Shown here: positions 14,467 to 26,525 of the stretch, in pieces
How positions within the stretch are numbered: the stretch's first letter is position 1
How the letters are laid out: each line of letters begins with the position of its first letter
From: Chytridium lagenaria
Lineage: Eukaryota; Chytridiomycota; Chytridiomycetes; Chytridiales; Chytridiaceae
Reading direction: 5' to 3'
DNA length: 64,000 nucleotides
Assembly: GCA_025449115.1 (NCBI GenBank)
Contig: JAHLKC010000059.1
Span: 62,001 to 126,000, forward strand
Notes under the pieces: generated by a model
Told to the model about the DNA's origin: nothing
Seen by the model: the letters and a program-made list of their open reading frames with translations, nothing else
The model's database searches: none
Made by a program: the position numbers and the translations under genes

Positions 14467-17400
14467 TTAGAGTCCACTCGTTTTCTTCTTTTCCTCTCCT
14501 TCATTCGAGTCCAAAAGACTCCCGCTAGAGGGGAAGAGGGATCCCAGAGGCTTCAGATAACTAGGAAACCTCGTGAGCTCCTTGAGACTAAAACCCATCA
14601 AGTCAAAAGCAATCACAACATTCAAGTCAGGGTTTGATTGACTTTTTTGCAGAAGCTCCTTAGGGATTCTAGGCGTTCGTTGAGAGAAATGGGTGAGGAG
14701 GATACTAGAGGCTTTCATTTGGGAAGCCACGTCCAAGGCTTCTGCGATGGTCGAGTGCTTTCTCGCCTTAGCTTCTGACGAGAGGCTATCTTCAAAGGTC
14801 GCTTCATGAATCAGAAGGTGAGCATTTGCACCATGGCGAATCAAATTCATGTTTGGTCGGCAGTCTCCAGAGAAACTGAAGGAAGGAGGGACATAGAGAA
14901 ATAGACGAAAATTAAGTTCAAAATGTCTACGAAAATGCCCCAAAAGATATTCGAAACTTTAGAAAACTCTTACACTATTTCCAACCCTCCGTATGCTCCA
15001 TAACGCATGCATATGCATATGGACAATGATCCACCATGACAGTTTTAAACACTGAAAATCCAGAAACTTCAAGAAATCTTCGACAAATTAGCTACATCAT
15101 ACAAAAAAGACAATGCCTTGAGATAAGTACATCCGATGGGTCTGGCACCTGCAACAAGGACGATGCAGATAAAAAGGTGATATCGGCAATCCCCAAATCT
15201 TCAATTTCAGAATACTCCTCTAACCAAGTTTTATATTTCGGAGGTCCAACAATAAATAATGGAGTAGATTCCCCGTTAAGTAGCTAACATATTATTTAGA
15301 TATTAAAACTTTTACAATAGATAAAGAATATCAAATTACCTGTCGCCTTTTCGTTAAAACCTGGAATATTCCAAGATGATGGTCGGCATGCATATGGGAT
15401 ACAAAAATCAATCGAAGACTGCATAACACAGTTTTAAGAGAAAGTTCCGATGAGCCACCAAATTTCCTGACAAGTTGGCCATACGTGCCTTCTCCACCAT
15501 CAAGTAATATCCCTCCTTTAATTGGATCATATATATACGTTGAGCTGACTGTGAACATAATCAGTATTAAGAGAAAACAGGGTATTACCGTTTCTATACT
15601 TCGAAGGTAAGGAGGCTCCTGTTCCAAGCGGGAATACTTTTACAGGAAAATTGAGGGTAGGGTCTACGGCAATCGACTTGCTTTGAACTTCGGTACAAGC
15701 ATCCAAAAACGTCCCCATTTTCTCGAAGCCTTTCATGACACGCCCAGAGGGATCCAAATGATTAAATGGGCGAAGTTCTGAGTTGTCCATTTGAGGTGCG
15801 GGCTCCATGACGTAAATTTGAAGTGGCTCAGCAGTAGAAATCTTTAAAGGGAGCGATTCGACTGAAAAAGTTTAGAGCGAAAAAACACTACGAATTTCTC
15901 ACTGTTATCAAATGGAACCGGTGACGTTGTGTAAAATGGGACGTCAAAAATCTTGCTGTCAATTCTGTTCAAGCGGCAAAGACTCAAAGCGCTCTTTTGA
16001 AAGACGATGGGCTTCGGAGAATGTTTTCCGTCCAAAATTATGTGCTGTAAGGATAATAGAGTAATACATCTTTAGAGAAATCATGAAAGAAATGCAGCCT
16101 GACAATAAATTTGGAAATGCAATTTTTCTTCACAAACCTGTGTGGATTCACCAAATCGCATCATCCATTCTCGGTAAAGAGCATGGTCAATAATACCATC
16201 TCCTAAGATATGTACGATTATAGACACGGGATTCGAAGTATTGCATTCATAATGCGGCTCATATCTCTCGTTATTAACCAATGGAATAACATAGTCTGCC
16301 GACGGGCATTCCACAATAATGAAGACCTGCAATACGGTGAGACCAATGTGTTAGATTCATTTAGTTTTTTTTCGTGTTTCTAACCGTGCCGAGTCTTTCA
16401 GGACCCATGACGTCATGAGGATAGACGACTTTCCCTTCGTCTGTGACAACTGAGAACCCAGAATATAGTCTTCCTAAAAATGTGAGCCGAGTTAAATGTA
16501 TTTAAATAACCATATTTGTTTGCCAGGAGAAACACCCAAGGACGTCGCTATCTTAGGATCAAAACGACCTGGGATATTTGGGCCTTGGCAAATGTATGAG
16601 ATAACAGCTCGCGACATATTGGCCTTTGGAAGGCGAGGCACATTCCTGGCCTGAAAACGTCCTGCAAATGACATTAATTTGGCGCAAAATGTAAAGCCAT
16701 ACCCTGATTCTGATTGTACGTCGGCCGCCCTTCTGTACAAGGCTTCAAACCAGGCAAAACAACGCTTTCTCCCGAAGAGAACATCATTTTAACTATTCTC
16801 TGCTCGAACTCAAGTGCAGATAGATCGGAAAAATCCATGGGCTCTTCTTCAACCTTTCTCCTCTTGTTAGTGTAGTCTTGAGATTCCGGTGCAGCCATGG
16901 ACTCGTTTATTGACAGGAACCGGATTTCGAACAGGCACACTAATAGGCTTTCCTGTCGACTTCGTCTCAGGCACACTTATCGGGCTTTCCCGAAGACTTC
17001 GACTCTGTGTTCGGCTCAGACGGCGCTTTTTCGGATGGTTTTACTGTTTCCTCTGTGGTGAGCTTCACATCGTCCTTCTCGATGACCTCAAATTTTTCTG
17101 CGAATCTCTGCCTCACAGTGGACAGGATATATCACAACAGACTTGACATCAAGGTTTTCATCCATATAATGTGATGATTCTTCATGTATCTCATGGACGC
17201 GAACTCCGGAAGACATGCTGATTAGAATTAGATTTGGTAATATGAAAAGGGATTGGAGAGGAATAAGGCTTAAAACTTAAAAAGTCGAAAAAGAACGTGA
17301 ATGATCGAAAGGAAAGTTACAAAAAGAACAAGACACAGAGAGAACACACAGAGAAGTGATAAGTTAAATCAAGGCATAGATATTTTTCGCACCGAAAGAC

Positions 17401-17739
17401 AAACGGACGACATGCAGCTAACATGTGTGTGAGATTTTTTCCTCCGTGAATGGTGATAACATTATTGCCCGCATCCGCGAGAGTGAGAAGCATTCCTAGC
17501 CCATATATTGGTATTCACGGGTTTTGTATAATCATACCAGGAATCCCTCCAACAGCATCCCAGCCCACTTTAGTAATGAAGATATTGTTCAACTTGGACA
17601 AGCGGACCTTGTTCTCCATACAGAAACGCTGAGCACCCTCTCCGACATTGAAGAGATATCGTTGGGTGTCGAAGAAGGCGAGAATACACGGCGATGTATC
17701 GCCAGTATTCCCACCTAGAATCTGGATAAAGCTCTTCAT
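14467..17739 (-). CDS. TRZ1: tRNase Z, long form (ELAC2/TRZ1)
   Basis: Endonuclease that removes 3' trailers from nuclear and mitochondrial pre-tRNAs. The amino half has ILGGNTGDTSPCILAFFDTQRY and FNVGEGAQRFC with LSKLNNIF (17570-17720), then LLTLADAGNNVITIHGG (17440-17480). A charged Lys/Pro-rich linker (16860-17150) has two or more frame breaks. Next SYICQGPNIPGRFD (16580), VIVECPSADYV (16290-16330), VFPLGTGASLPSKYRN (15600-15640), GGILLDGGEGTYGQL (15480-15530), and the metal motif SHMHADHHLG (HxHxDHH, about 15380). Downstream are VDHCPYAYAC (about 15030), FSGDCRPN (14855), LIHEATFED (14795) and LTHFSQRTPR (14670). Homology starts at ATG 17739; an upstream in-frame Met at 17868 would overlap the divergent J-protein gene. 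The stop is at 14467, or 14108 if the RGG tail is joined. Confidence 0.93.
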
Positions 17740-17833
17740 CGCTGTCGGGCAAAAAAAAAAGATTTGTCTGGCCTTTTCTTTTTCAACATAAGCCGTGACA
17801 CCTCGTTTTTTGGGAGCACTTACTTTAAAGGAA
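17740..17833. promoter_or_regulatory. 94-bp divergent promoter between tRNase Z and the J-protein
   Basis: The two conserved starts face apart with only 94 bp between them, including an A run at 17750-17760. Any promoter must serve both genes or overlap their coding ends. No TATA box is evident. Confidence 0.4.
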
Positions 17834-19262
17834 ATGAACAAGGAAGAGGCCTTGCGATGCTTGAGCATATCAAAGGATAAGTTTGAGAAAGGGGAGTCGG
17901 AAGCTGCTGTGAAGTTCGCAAAGAAGGGACTTGCTCTGTGCGAGACGGAGGAGGGCAGAAATTGGGTATGCAGCCTATTTTTTTATAAACCATTTTCGCT
18001 CATAAACGATGGCAGGTTGAGTTCTTAGAAAAGAATGCGGCGATGCGGGATTCAAAACCAAAGCCATCAGGATTTTCGTCCAAGGCAGCCTCTGGATCGA
18101 ATTCGGGAGCATCAAGAGCATCTCAGCCGGCACCGGATACACCTTCACGGCCATTTACTCCAGAGCAGACCGAGGGTATCAAACGGATCAAGGCGATGAA
18201 GGTTAAGGGCGATCTGTACGGTGTTCTAGGATTAGAAAAGGGCTGCGATGAGTCAGCTATCAAGAAGGCTTATAGAAAAGTATTATTTCGGCTTTGAAAT
18301 AAATTAACAACGGTTAGCTTGCCCTTCAGTATCACCCCGACAAATGCGGTGCACCTGGTACAGATGAAGCTTTTAAAGGTAGTAATGATATTTTAATATT
18401 AGGATACTGATCAAGCTGTTGTATTTTAGCGATCGGCCATTCTTTTGCCGTTTTGAGCGATACGTCAAAGCGGGATGCATACGATAAGTTTGGGGTTGAC
18501 GGGGAGACAAACAGGAGCCCAGCTGGAGGCGGGGGTGGTTTTAATCCAGCCTTTGGATTTCGTAATGGTGGATTTGGGGAGGAAATAAGTCCTGAAGATA
18601 TATTCAACATTTTTTTCTGAGTTGTCTGGATCAGGTTGGATTGGCTTTCACGCGTTATTTAACGTTGACCAGGCGTTAACATGTATTCGACCAACTTTTC
18701 GGCAGGACCCCAGTTCCGACGGAGATATCCTGCTCAACAGCGCCACCAACAACCTCATGTCAATCCCAATCAAGCAAGGCTCATGCAGTTCTTACAGCTC
18801 TTTCCCGTTCTGTTGCTTCTTCTTTTCTCGTTCCTCTCGGCCCTGTACTCTCCAGACGAAAGTTTAAGCGAAAAGAGCTTCTCGTGGAATACAGCAGAAG
18901 CTACAGCATGTCAAGGAGCACCCCCGTCCACAGTGTCAGATACTATGTTAATCCTCGAATGTTTGAGAAGAGTTATTACGGAATGGAAAAAAGTTAAAAC
19001 GTTTTGAGGACCAGATTGAAAGCCAGGTTTGCGAATTTTTTCTCTCTGTTCTTTGTTCTTTTTCTTACATCAAACCTAGTTCCGTCAAAATCTGCAATTA
19101 CGTTGCATCCATGAGAGGGAATATAAGGCTACTCTGATTCACAGCGCAAAGTCATGGTTCACCGTCGACGAGAAGAGGCTACGGGAGGCTCAGAACTATC
19201 GTATGGCTAGTTGTGAGAGGTTGGAAGAATGGGACAATGTTGATCGAAAGAAAAAGCGGTGA
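17834..19262 (+). CDS. ER membrane J-domain co-chaperone, DNAJB12/DNAJB14 type (HLJ1-like)
   Basis: Tail-anchored Hsp40 whose J domain faces the cytosol and recruits Hsp70 for ER-associated degradation. The N terminus EEALRCLSISKDKFEKG is the TPR-like opening typical of DNAJB12. A Ser/Pro linker is followed by the J domain: IKRIKAMKVKGDLYGVLGLEKG (18180), HPD in QYHPDKCGAPGTDEAFK (18330-18378), GHSFAVLSDTSKRDAYDKFG (18432-18495). Then a Gly/Phe-rich stretch, EEISPEDIFNIFF (18580), a TM (LLLLLFSFLSALYS, 18800-18855), and the C-terminal DUF1977-like part (YYVNPRMFEKSYYG, near 18930-18985; LEEWDNVDRKKKR at the end). At least two single-base breaks occur after 18600 and near 18990. Stop 19260-19262. 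Confidence 0.88.
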
Positions 19263-19360
19263 TTTGAATTGGTGAATTTTCATCAGCAGCGTCATTTTTT
19301 TTCAGAAAGCATCTTTCATTGCCTCACATGATGACTTAAAATAAACAAAGGCGCTGTATT

Positions 19361-21300
19361 TTATTCCTCCATATCTTCTTTCAAGAATGGGTGGTTTAAA
19401 GCCTCTTCAGCGGTTATTCTCGTCCGTGGGTCTAAATCCAAACATCTTGAAAGTAGATCTAAAGCCGTCTCTGGTATATCATCCATCCCACCGCAATCCT
19501 TTATGATATCTATAAACGATATCCGATTCTTTATAGTCGGAATGTTCGTATGAAATGTTCGACCTTCGCTAAATTAGTGGCGAAAACATTAAGAAACAAA
19601 CCCAGATTGGCTGCTGCCTCTTTCATCGCCTTCAGACCAAATATGTGTGCCAGTTCAAGCAGGGAGTGCTCATCATTGTGCGAAACAAAAAATGGGTAAC
19701 GTAATGCGAGGAAAGCAAGGAGAGTAATCCCAACAGACCAGATATCAATGGCTGACGAAGTTAAATGAAAACTTTGTGAGTATATGAATACCTGTTGTTT
19801 GGTCGATAACTTTAAGTAAAACCTCTGGCGCGCGAAAGCCTCTTGTACCGTTTCTGCTTGCCTTGATATATCTCCTAAAATAAGCATGAGCAAATAGCTG
19901 TTCTCATATTTGAACCTTGAATCGTTTAAATAGTAGCCCAGGCCGGCCTTTTGAGTGTCTTTGAACGGAGAATCCTCTGAAAAGTCTTCATTGTTTCCCC
20001 AAATGGATTTTTGTTTTGCCTTGCTTGATCCTCCTAGGCTTGGTGGTCAGTAACTATGAAACAAAGGTCGGGCAACAGAAAGAAAAATAAAGAACACACA
20101 CCTTGCTTCGCGAACACAGACGGATGCTGTAACTGCTACAATGTCAGAGAGATATTGATAAACTAGTACTTCTGCAAGTCCGAAATCCACAATCGCTCCA
20201 GTACGGGTCGTCCGATTCCAAAGGAAGTTTTGAGGTTTTACATCGCGATGAATAATCCCTTGCTCGTGAACAGATTTCAGTCCCCCAAACATACTCCGCA
20301 AATAGCATCGGACCTCGTCTATTGTCAATTCCCTTTTTTCGAGAGCGGTCTTTATTTGAGTAAGATTAATATCATATGAAATAAATTCACCTCTATCCTA
20401 TCTGTTTCATAGTAGGGAAGGCTGTATAGTTAGCAAGAGACGATATATTTTCATACATTAAAGCTATCTGCCAAGAATCAGTATCCAAATAATGCCAAAT
20501 ATTACCTGTCCTTCGCATCTATGTACCCGTAGAAGTGGCGCCACATTGGGATTTTGCCTGATATAATCTTAAAACCACTTAAGGAACAAGGATTTTTACT
20601 AACTTCACGCGGTGTAGAGTGTTGATCTCGCCATAAATTCTTTCAGTGGACGCACTCCGATGTAGGAGCTTTATCGCAACAAGTCCGCAAACAATTGCTC
20701 CACCAACAGAATTGCTTTCAGAGCCACACTTGCACCATGAATTCTCCCATTTGTGATGATGAATATCCACTGCTTTATACACTAAACTGAAAGTCCCTAA
20801 ATACGTCAGATGAGACGTCCAGCCCAACAAAATAATACCTTGCCCCACTCTTTCCAGTACTCTGTAGTTATAAGTCACCTCCGGAAAGTTGCAGAACTGG
20901 TCTTGAATCTCATCACGTTGAACAGCAGCGTCCCTTGTGCTTTTCCAATTGTCTCCAGCCTCGCCATCTTCCCATTCTGCTTGTCTAGTGGCCCATCGTT
21001 GAACTATATCATCCAAGGTGGTAGGGCTTATATCATAACCAGGGTATAGTTTTATAATAAGATCTATAATTTCTGAGCATTTCTGGTGAGGTTGCAACTG
21101 CTTGAACAGGCTCCGAATAAAGTTTCTTCAAATGTTGGATGCCGACACTGTAATAAAACTTACTCGTAGCTGGCCTTTTGCTCCTATATCATAACAGAGT
21201 GAATCCTTTGGTTTCAGTATGACCCAACCTGTGAAGCCTCGTCATCACTGCCCTCTCCCGGTTCTTTAAAATCCGCAAATATCCCTTTTTAAAGTATCAG
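19361..21300 (-). CDS. CDC7: CDC7 (DDK) protein kinase
   Basis: Dbf4-dependent kinase that phosphorylates MCM to fire replication origins. Reading leftward: NFIRSLFKQLQPHQKC (near 21105), NYRVLERVGQG interrupted by an intron before TFSLVYKAVD (about 20780-20880; the glycine loop), VAIKLL lysine (near 20660), SVHEQGIIHRDVKPQNFLW with the HRD motif (20225-20285), AIVDFGLAE (DFG, near 20180), TRGFRAPEVLLK (APE, near 19830), AIDIWSVGITLLAFLALRYPFF (19690-19755), and a C-terminal RCLDLDPRTRITAEEALNHPFLKE ending at 19361. The insert between the DFG and APE motifs (20140-19860) is the kinase-insert position typical of Cdc7. Frame breaks occur near 19535. The 5' end is unresolved: coding homology starts near 21110 and an acidic frame (EPGEGSDDEASQ) extends to about 21280. 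Confidence 0.88.
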
Positions 21301-21791
21301 AAGACTAAAATAACGTATTTAATCGCATGCAGCACTGGATTTCTCGCAGTTTTGATACATGGATCGATAGGGCTCCAGACCTTCTCCCTCCTCAGACATC
21401 TGAGAATGTCCGGATATGAAGTTTGCTCAACAAATAAACAATCTCGAAAAAAATGTCATGCAGTGCCAGCAGTTCTAGACATGCATAGAAGTTATTTTAG
21501 ACCAAGCGAGCTACCTAAACAGTTAGCGACAGATAAGTTCGTGGAAGATGCTACTTTTTAAAAAAGCTTTGTCTCCATGCCTATGTTCAGAGTTACAGAA
21601 AAAAATGTATGATAAATATCAAACACAAAGTTCGCCCGCAAATGTTGTAATGTTATAATGTAATATACCCTTCATTGCATTAGAAAAAGATTATGCGGGT
21701 CTTGTATTGAAGCGGGCTCTAGCGGGATAAAGAGAGCTACTTAATATTTAGCGAATAATGTTACAATATCACTTGGATTTTTATTCAGATA
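21301..21791. other. Intergenic AT-rich region
   Basis: About 490 bp with no supported gene. It lies between the unresolved 5' end of CDC7 and the 3' end of the lipid-transfer gene, and must hold the CDC7 promoter. A 69-codon plus-strand frame (21352-21561) has no recognisable features. Confidence 0.4.
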
Positions 21792-24700
21792 TCAAGCATC
21801 GGGATGGGTCACCGTACCAACTCGAAATGCTATTGTCTTGTGCAAAACTACTGAATGCGAGTTATCCCACACAAAACTGTAAACGCCGTAACGCCCTGAT
21901 ATTGGAATGACACCACTAAGAGACGATCCCTTATGAGAACTGACTCTTGCTGATGGAATAATAGTCTCCGTGCGGCTATGCTTTCGGAGAGATTCAGATA
22001 TATTGAGTTGTGGTTGGACTATGGTCTGCAAGAACTGGCCAGACTCCCGCTTCGATTGTGTTTCCATGGGAACTCCCCTTGCTTCCGAAAGTCCACCGTT
22101 GTCACATTCCAAATCGTTCCCTCTCAACTCCCCGGTGACTGCTGGTGCACCATCCGATGAAGGTTGCGGCGCTTGCTCGTGGGCAGCAACAGCGGCAGCT
22201 AGTCGTGATGCTAGTGAGCTCCGATCTGAGAGTGGGCTTCCAGAGGGTGTAGCCTTTTGATTGCGACGGATGGGCTTCGGTGGAGGTACTGGTGATTTGT
22301 CGGCCTTATTTGACGATGAAGGTTGAAGTTGAGGCGAGAGTGGAGCTGAAATGGAGGGTGAGGAAGAAACCTCCGAAGGGTCCGCATTTCCAGGAAAGGA
22401 ATTTTCAGTTTGAACAGATTCGACGCCGAAGATTTCGCTCTGCAGAGGCGGTAACGTTTCTTTACTGTCAGCCAAATCGTCGGCGAATTTGGAATAATTA
22501 ATGCCAAACATAACGTCGAGACCGTTAGTAGTGTAATCCCAAGTCAGGTAAATGATGCCTGAAGAGCCTTCTGGAGGATCCATTGACGAATCGTAGACGA
22601 TGCTAATTCTATAGACAGCCTTCCGTTGAATTGTAACCTCTCCAGAAACACCAGTACAGTAACCACGAGAATCAGTGCCCAGCCCAAATTCCCCCACATT
22701 TTCACGCAAAACAGCTGATGAGGAAAGACTCGGCTGCTTCAAAATCTCGAAAGGACGTGTAATTAACCTGTAAGCAATGTCTTTATGGTTGCTTCTTGTT
22801 TCCGCTGTTGTTATCCCAAATCAATGAGAAGGTTCCCTCAGGAAATGTAGATATACTAATAGATCCTCGATATCCTCGGGGAGGATTTCCATTCACGCTT
22901 GCGATCGGGATAATTTGCCGTGAGCCAGGCTCGGAAGAACTTTCGGGAAAAGGGAGAGACTTTGGAAATCGTGGAGTGAAAACCAGACCGAACAAGATTG
23001 ACGGATCTCCTTTGGTGAAAAATTCCCAGGCAAGTTCATATTGATTCTCAGAACCAGAAAAGTAGACATCAGCACGAGCATGATCGCCTTTGCCAAATAT
23101 CCTTTTATCTATCAATGGCACGTCCCCTAGGTTTGCCCCAATTGCAAAAGATAGGTCCATACTGTTCGTCTCCAGGCTTCCTTCATAGAGAGAAGCACCA
23201 TCGTTTTCATCATCTGAAGCGAGAGAAGCACCGTCCGAAGGCTGCTGGCCTCGATTCAAAAACTTAAAAGACCGACGCTTTGCTACGGAGCGAGCTATCG
23301 CGACAGCGGATGCCTTTAAGTTCGACGGCACAATTCCACTTATCCCAGAGATGATCGCAGCACCGTGGGCTTGCAGTTGAGATGCTCCTGAGGAGAGTGA
23401 TCTGTTATCAGAAATTGGCCTGCTTTCCTCAGAAACAACAGAAGGCGATCTAAAGATTGGAGGCTGTGAGGATCCTGCAGTTGGTCGACTCTCTTCACCA
23501 TCAGCGGACATTGCAGACGATGCGTCATCCATTTCAATCTTATCTGTCGAGCGCAGGTTCAACACCTCAGATAACTTCCCATCATCCAGATAGTTCAGAG
23601 GCCCAGATAAAGTTCCTTCTTCCGGATGATCAGAATCTCCAGCCATGTTAAACTCATCAGCCTCCAACTCGTCCAACCTCGCCATCTCGACTTGGGCAAG
23701 AGTTTCAGCAATTTCTTCAATCTCTGCTGCAGACGAATTAGGAATGCTCTGCCCGTCCGATAAGGAAACCAACGACCCCCTCTGAACTTTTGTCAATGCC
23801 ACTGCCGTGACTGCTTAACCAGGTGGCCACACGCTTGTTTTTCATAAGATAATTTGTTGTCGTGTTTACGAGATTGCGAATTTTCTCGATGCGCTTCTCT
23901 CCGGTTGACTCTGTTGAAGCCGTCGAAAGGGCAGTGCTGCTACTGAATATTCTACGGCGGCGAAGCTCGTTAGAGCCAGTCGATGTAGCTCCAGCGGTAA
24001 GGTTCACCAACTCCTCAATGAACATCTTGATCTTCCTGCAGGCGTTAAAATTAGTTTCCAGCTTTGCCAATTCAGGAGCCAGCTGAGTTACAACCGTCAC
24101 GACTGTTGAGCCTGGATCTTCGGGGTTGACCTCAATTAGATATCCGAAGAGGTAGAGAGTTGAGTTGCCTGCGCGAAGAGATTCACTGGGAGCTTTAGTG
24201 GCAAAAACTGCAGGCTTTCCGTCAAAATCTGTAGCTTCTGACTCAGGAATGGTCTCATTTGTATTATCTAAAGGCTTTTTTTTCCGCGACACTTCGCGAC
24301 GCTTTTTCTCCAGCTTCCTCCAGGGCTTCTGGCTCACTCCCGGTTATCAAAGCTTCAGCAATTGTTTCCGCTACAGCTGCTCCTTGCGATAACTCAGGCT
24401 TCGACTCAAGCCTTTCACATGCGTTTCCTTCATCCTTCAAAGTGGTTACAGATCTCATCGCTACGATATATGCGTCCCAAGGAGCAGCTTTGACAGTCTC
24501 TTCAGTTCCCGCGACCGGCTTAACCTTCTTCCTGAGTTCATACAAATTGAGATCTTTGGGTGCACTTCTTGATAGAGCAAACGACATGTGGCGAATAGAG
24601 GATGTCTCGTCTAAATAAATGCTTAGGAAAGCTGAACAAAAACAATTTCCGAACCTAGTACTTTCATGATAGAGAAATCAGAAAAGGTATCTTCAATATG

Positions 24701-26449
24701 CCGAAAATGCTCTGGATTCGATAAGACCTGTGGCTATTAAGTAATGGATGAAAAAAGAATACCCACGGCAAAAACACGTTCGGCATCGCAATTGATGGAA
24801 ACGAACGCCCGTGAGATGTCTCCAACCATTCCATTTAGTGCCGCTTTACTTTTTTGCAAGCAAACTCCTGCCCTATTTTTCGTTGTTTTCCATTGCAAAG
24901 AAGACACTAAATTTACGAAATCTTCATTATCCGGCAAAGACACTAAACCTTTGTCAACATTCGGAAGAAATTCCAAGTCTTGTCTCTTGTCCAAAGCAAG
25001 TGCAAGGAAAGGGTTGCTGAGTTTGGAGTTCAACTCTTCGACATTGGGTGTAGAAGACAAAGGCTCGCTAGTAGAAAACGAAGCAACTCCAATGACATCT
25101 AAGAAAGCAGGTCCCGTTGCCGTTGACTGTTTCAATGTATTCTTCAGCAATGGAGATCTACTTTCCCATAATGTTGCAGCTTTTGATGTTAAATTGGCCT
25201 TCTTTTGCATAGTCTGGGGCTTTCCATTAATCGCACTCATTCTAGCAACTTCTTCCTGTATATTTCATTAGTAAAGTAATGATTTTTGCTCGTTGACTCA
25301 CCACCGGCGAAGGAATCATAAGAGGTAAGAAGAAGTTTCTCCACGAAGGAAGAACCCACATTTCGACAAAGACTTTGCGCATGAGGCTTGCCAGTAATCG
25401 ATTTACAACACCTCGAACCATTTCATTGTCGCGCACAGTCAGGGGAGAGTCCACAATAAAAGAGACGCCTGGGTCTTCAACAAAAGCAACGGCAAGCATA
25501 TCAGGCCAAAAAACAGAGGGGACACGAACGCGTAACTTTAAACATAAGTGCACGTCATAAATCAACAAAACCTTTCCGGAGAATCCACTTAAATGCACAC
25601 GCACAGGAATACTCAATCCAGCTGTCAAGGTAGTTTCAATCGCTATGCTTCCTCCGCCCATATACGTGATATCCAATTCCAGAAGCTAAACGATTCAGCA
25701 TGACTTTTCTAGGTCAATTGCTTACGACGGCCAGATCATCCGTAACCCCCTTCATCAGCCGAATACCATGAATCTTTGGTGCATACTCCCTAGCGATAAA
25801 TCCAGTATGTTGACATGTGACTAAAAGCCATTAATCAACTTAGAATAACGATACGAACCACAAAGGAATTATTCTTCAGCTTGAGATTCATTTTCTCGGT
25901 TGTTCTAGCCCGCATGCGATCTTTAAAGAGTTGACTCTCACGAAGTGATAAAAAGAATCTATGGGCAACGACATTAACCCATTCGCAAACTTCCGTCGGA
26001 CCCATGGCGGTGGGATCCAGAATAAGTGGCTGTCCATCATCTCCCAGAGCTTCGACCACCTTTTTCTTAGAAGTAGATGCAGTGGTGGGAAGTGGCGGGA
26101 TCGTGGAATCACTGGCGGTCGGTGTCAGAGAGGTCTTGAGATATTCAACAATATTCGCTGGCCAAGGCTCTTCATGCTCATTGATCTTGTCAGTTGCTTT
26201 CCTGTGAGTAGCGCTGATCACATTTCCGGATTTTGCATTGCTTGCTTCTTCTGAAGAGATGGCCTTCTCTGATACCGTATCTTCCCTGGAATATTCGGGC
26301 TTGGGGGGAGTCACAGTCCGGCGCATGGGGTCGAATAGGAAAAAACAAAGCCCAGAGACAACGAGGAGCTGTAAGACAATGATGAATCCTATGCCGACAA
26401 AGATTCCTCGCATGTATGCAGCCGTGGCTGCATTTGCGAACAGCTCCAT
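21792..26449 (-). CDS. TM-SMP-START-like-GOLD-like multidomain lipid-transfer protein
   Basis: Starts MELFANAATAAYMRG with an N-terminal TM at residues about 15-38 (GIFVGIGFIIVLQLLVV). After a Ser/Thr linker, residues about 155-350 form an SMP (synaptotagmin-like mitochondrial lipid-binding) domain: CEWVNVVAHRFF, LLELDITYMGGGSIAIETTL, GKVLLIYDVHLCLKLRVRVP and a last helix VRGVVNRLLASLMRKVFVEMW. Next, a START/Bet v1-like region (about 24900-24000): RAFVSINCDAERVFAV, LSNPEHFRHIEDTFSDFS, AYIVAMRSVTT, YLFGYLIEVNPEDPGSTVVT, ending CRKIKMFIEELVNL. Finally two GOLD-like beta domains: YELAWEFFTKGDPSILFGLVF with TFSLIWDNNSG (about 22800-23060), and IIYLTWDYTTNGLDVMFGI closing with YSFVWDNSHS (22550-21820), split by a Ser/Pro-rich loop. 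Frame breaks at an A8 run (about 24285) and a G5 run (about 23776). SMP proteins move lipids at ER contact sites. The START and GOLD calls are by motif reading only. Confidence 0.72.
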
Positions 26450-26525
26450 CACGGTGCGTACGGACTTAAAATTTTTACTTATTTTATTAGGATGCTTTGA
26501 AGGAGAGTGGTAGGAAAGCAGGCTT

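Noticed and set aside
21352..21561. Small plus-strand gene upstream of CDC7
   Set aside because: No recognisable motif or conservation signal; sits in AT-rich intergenic DNA.
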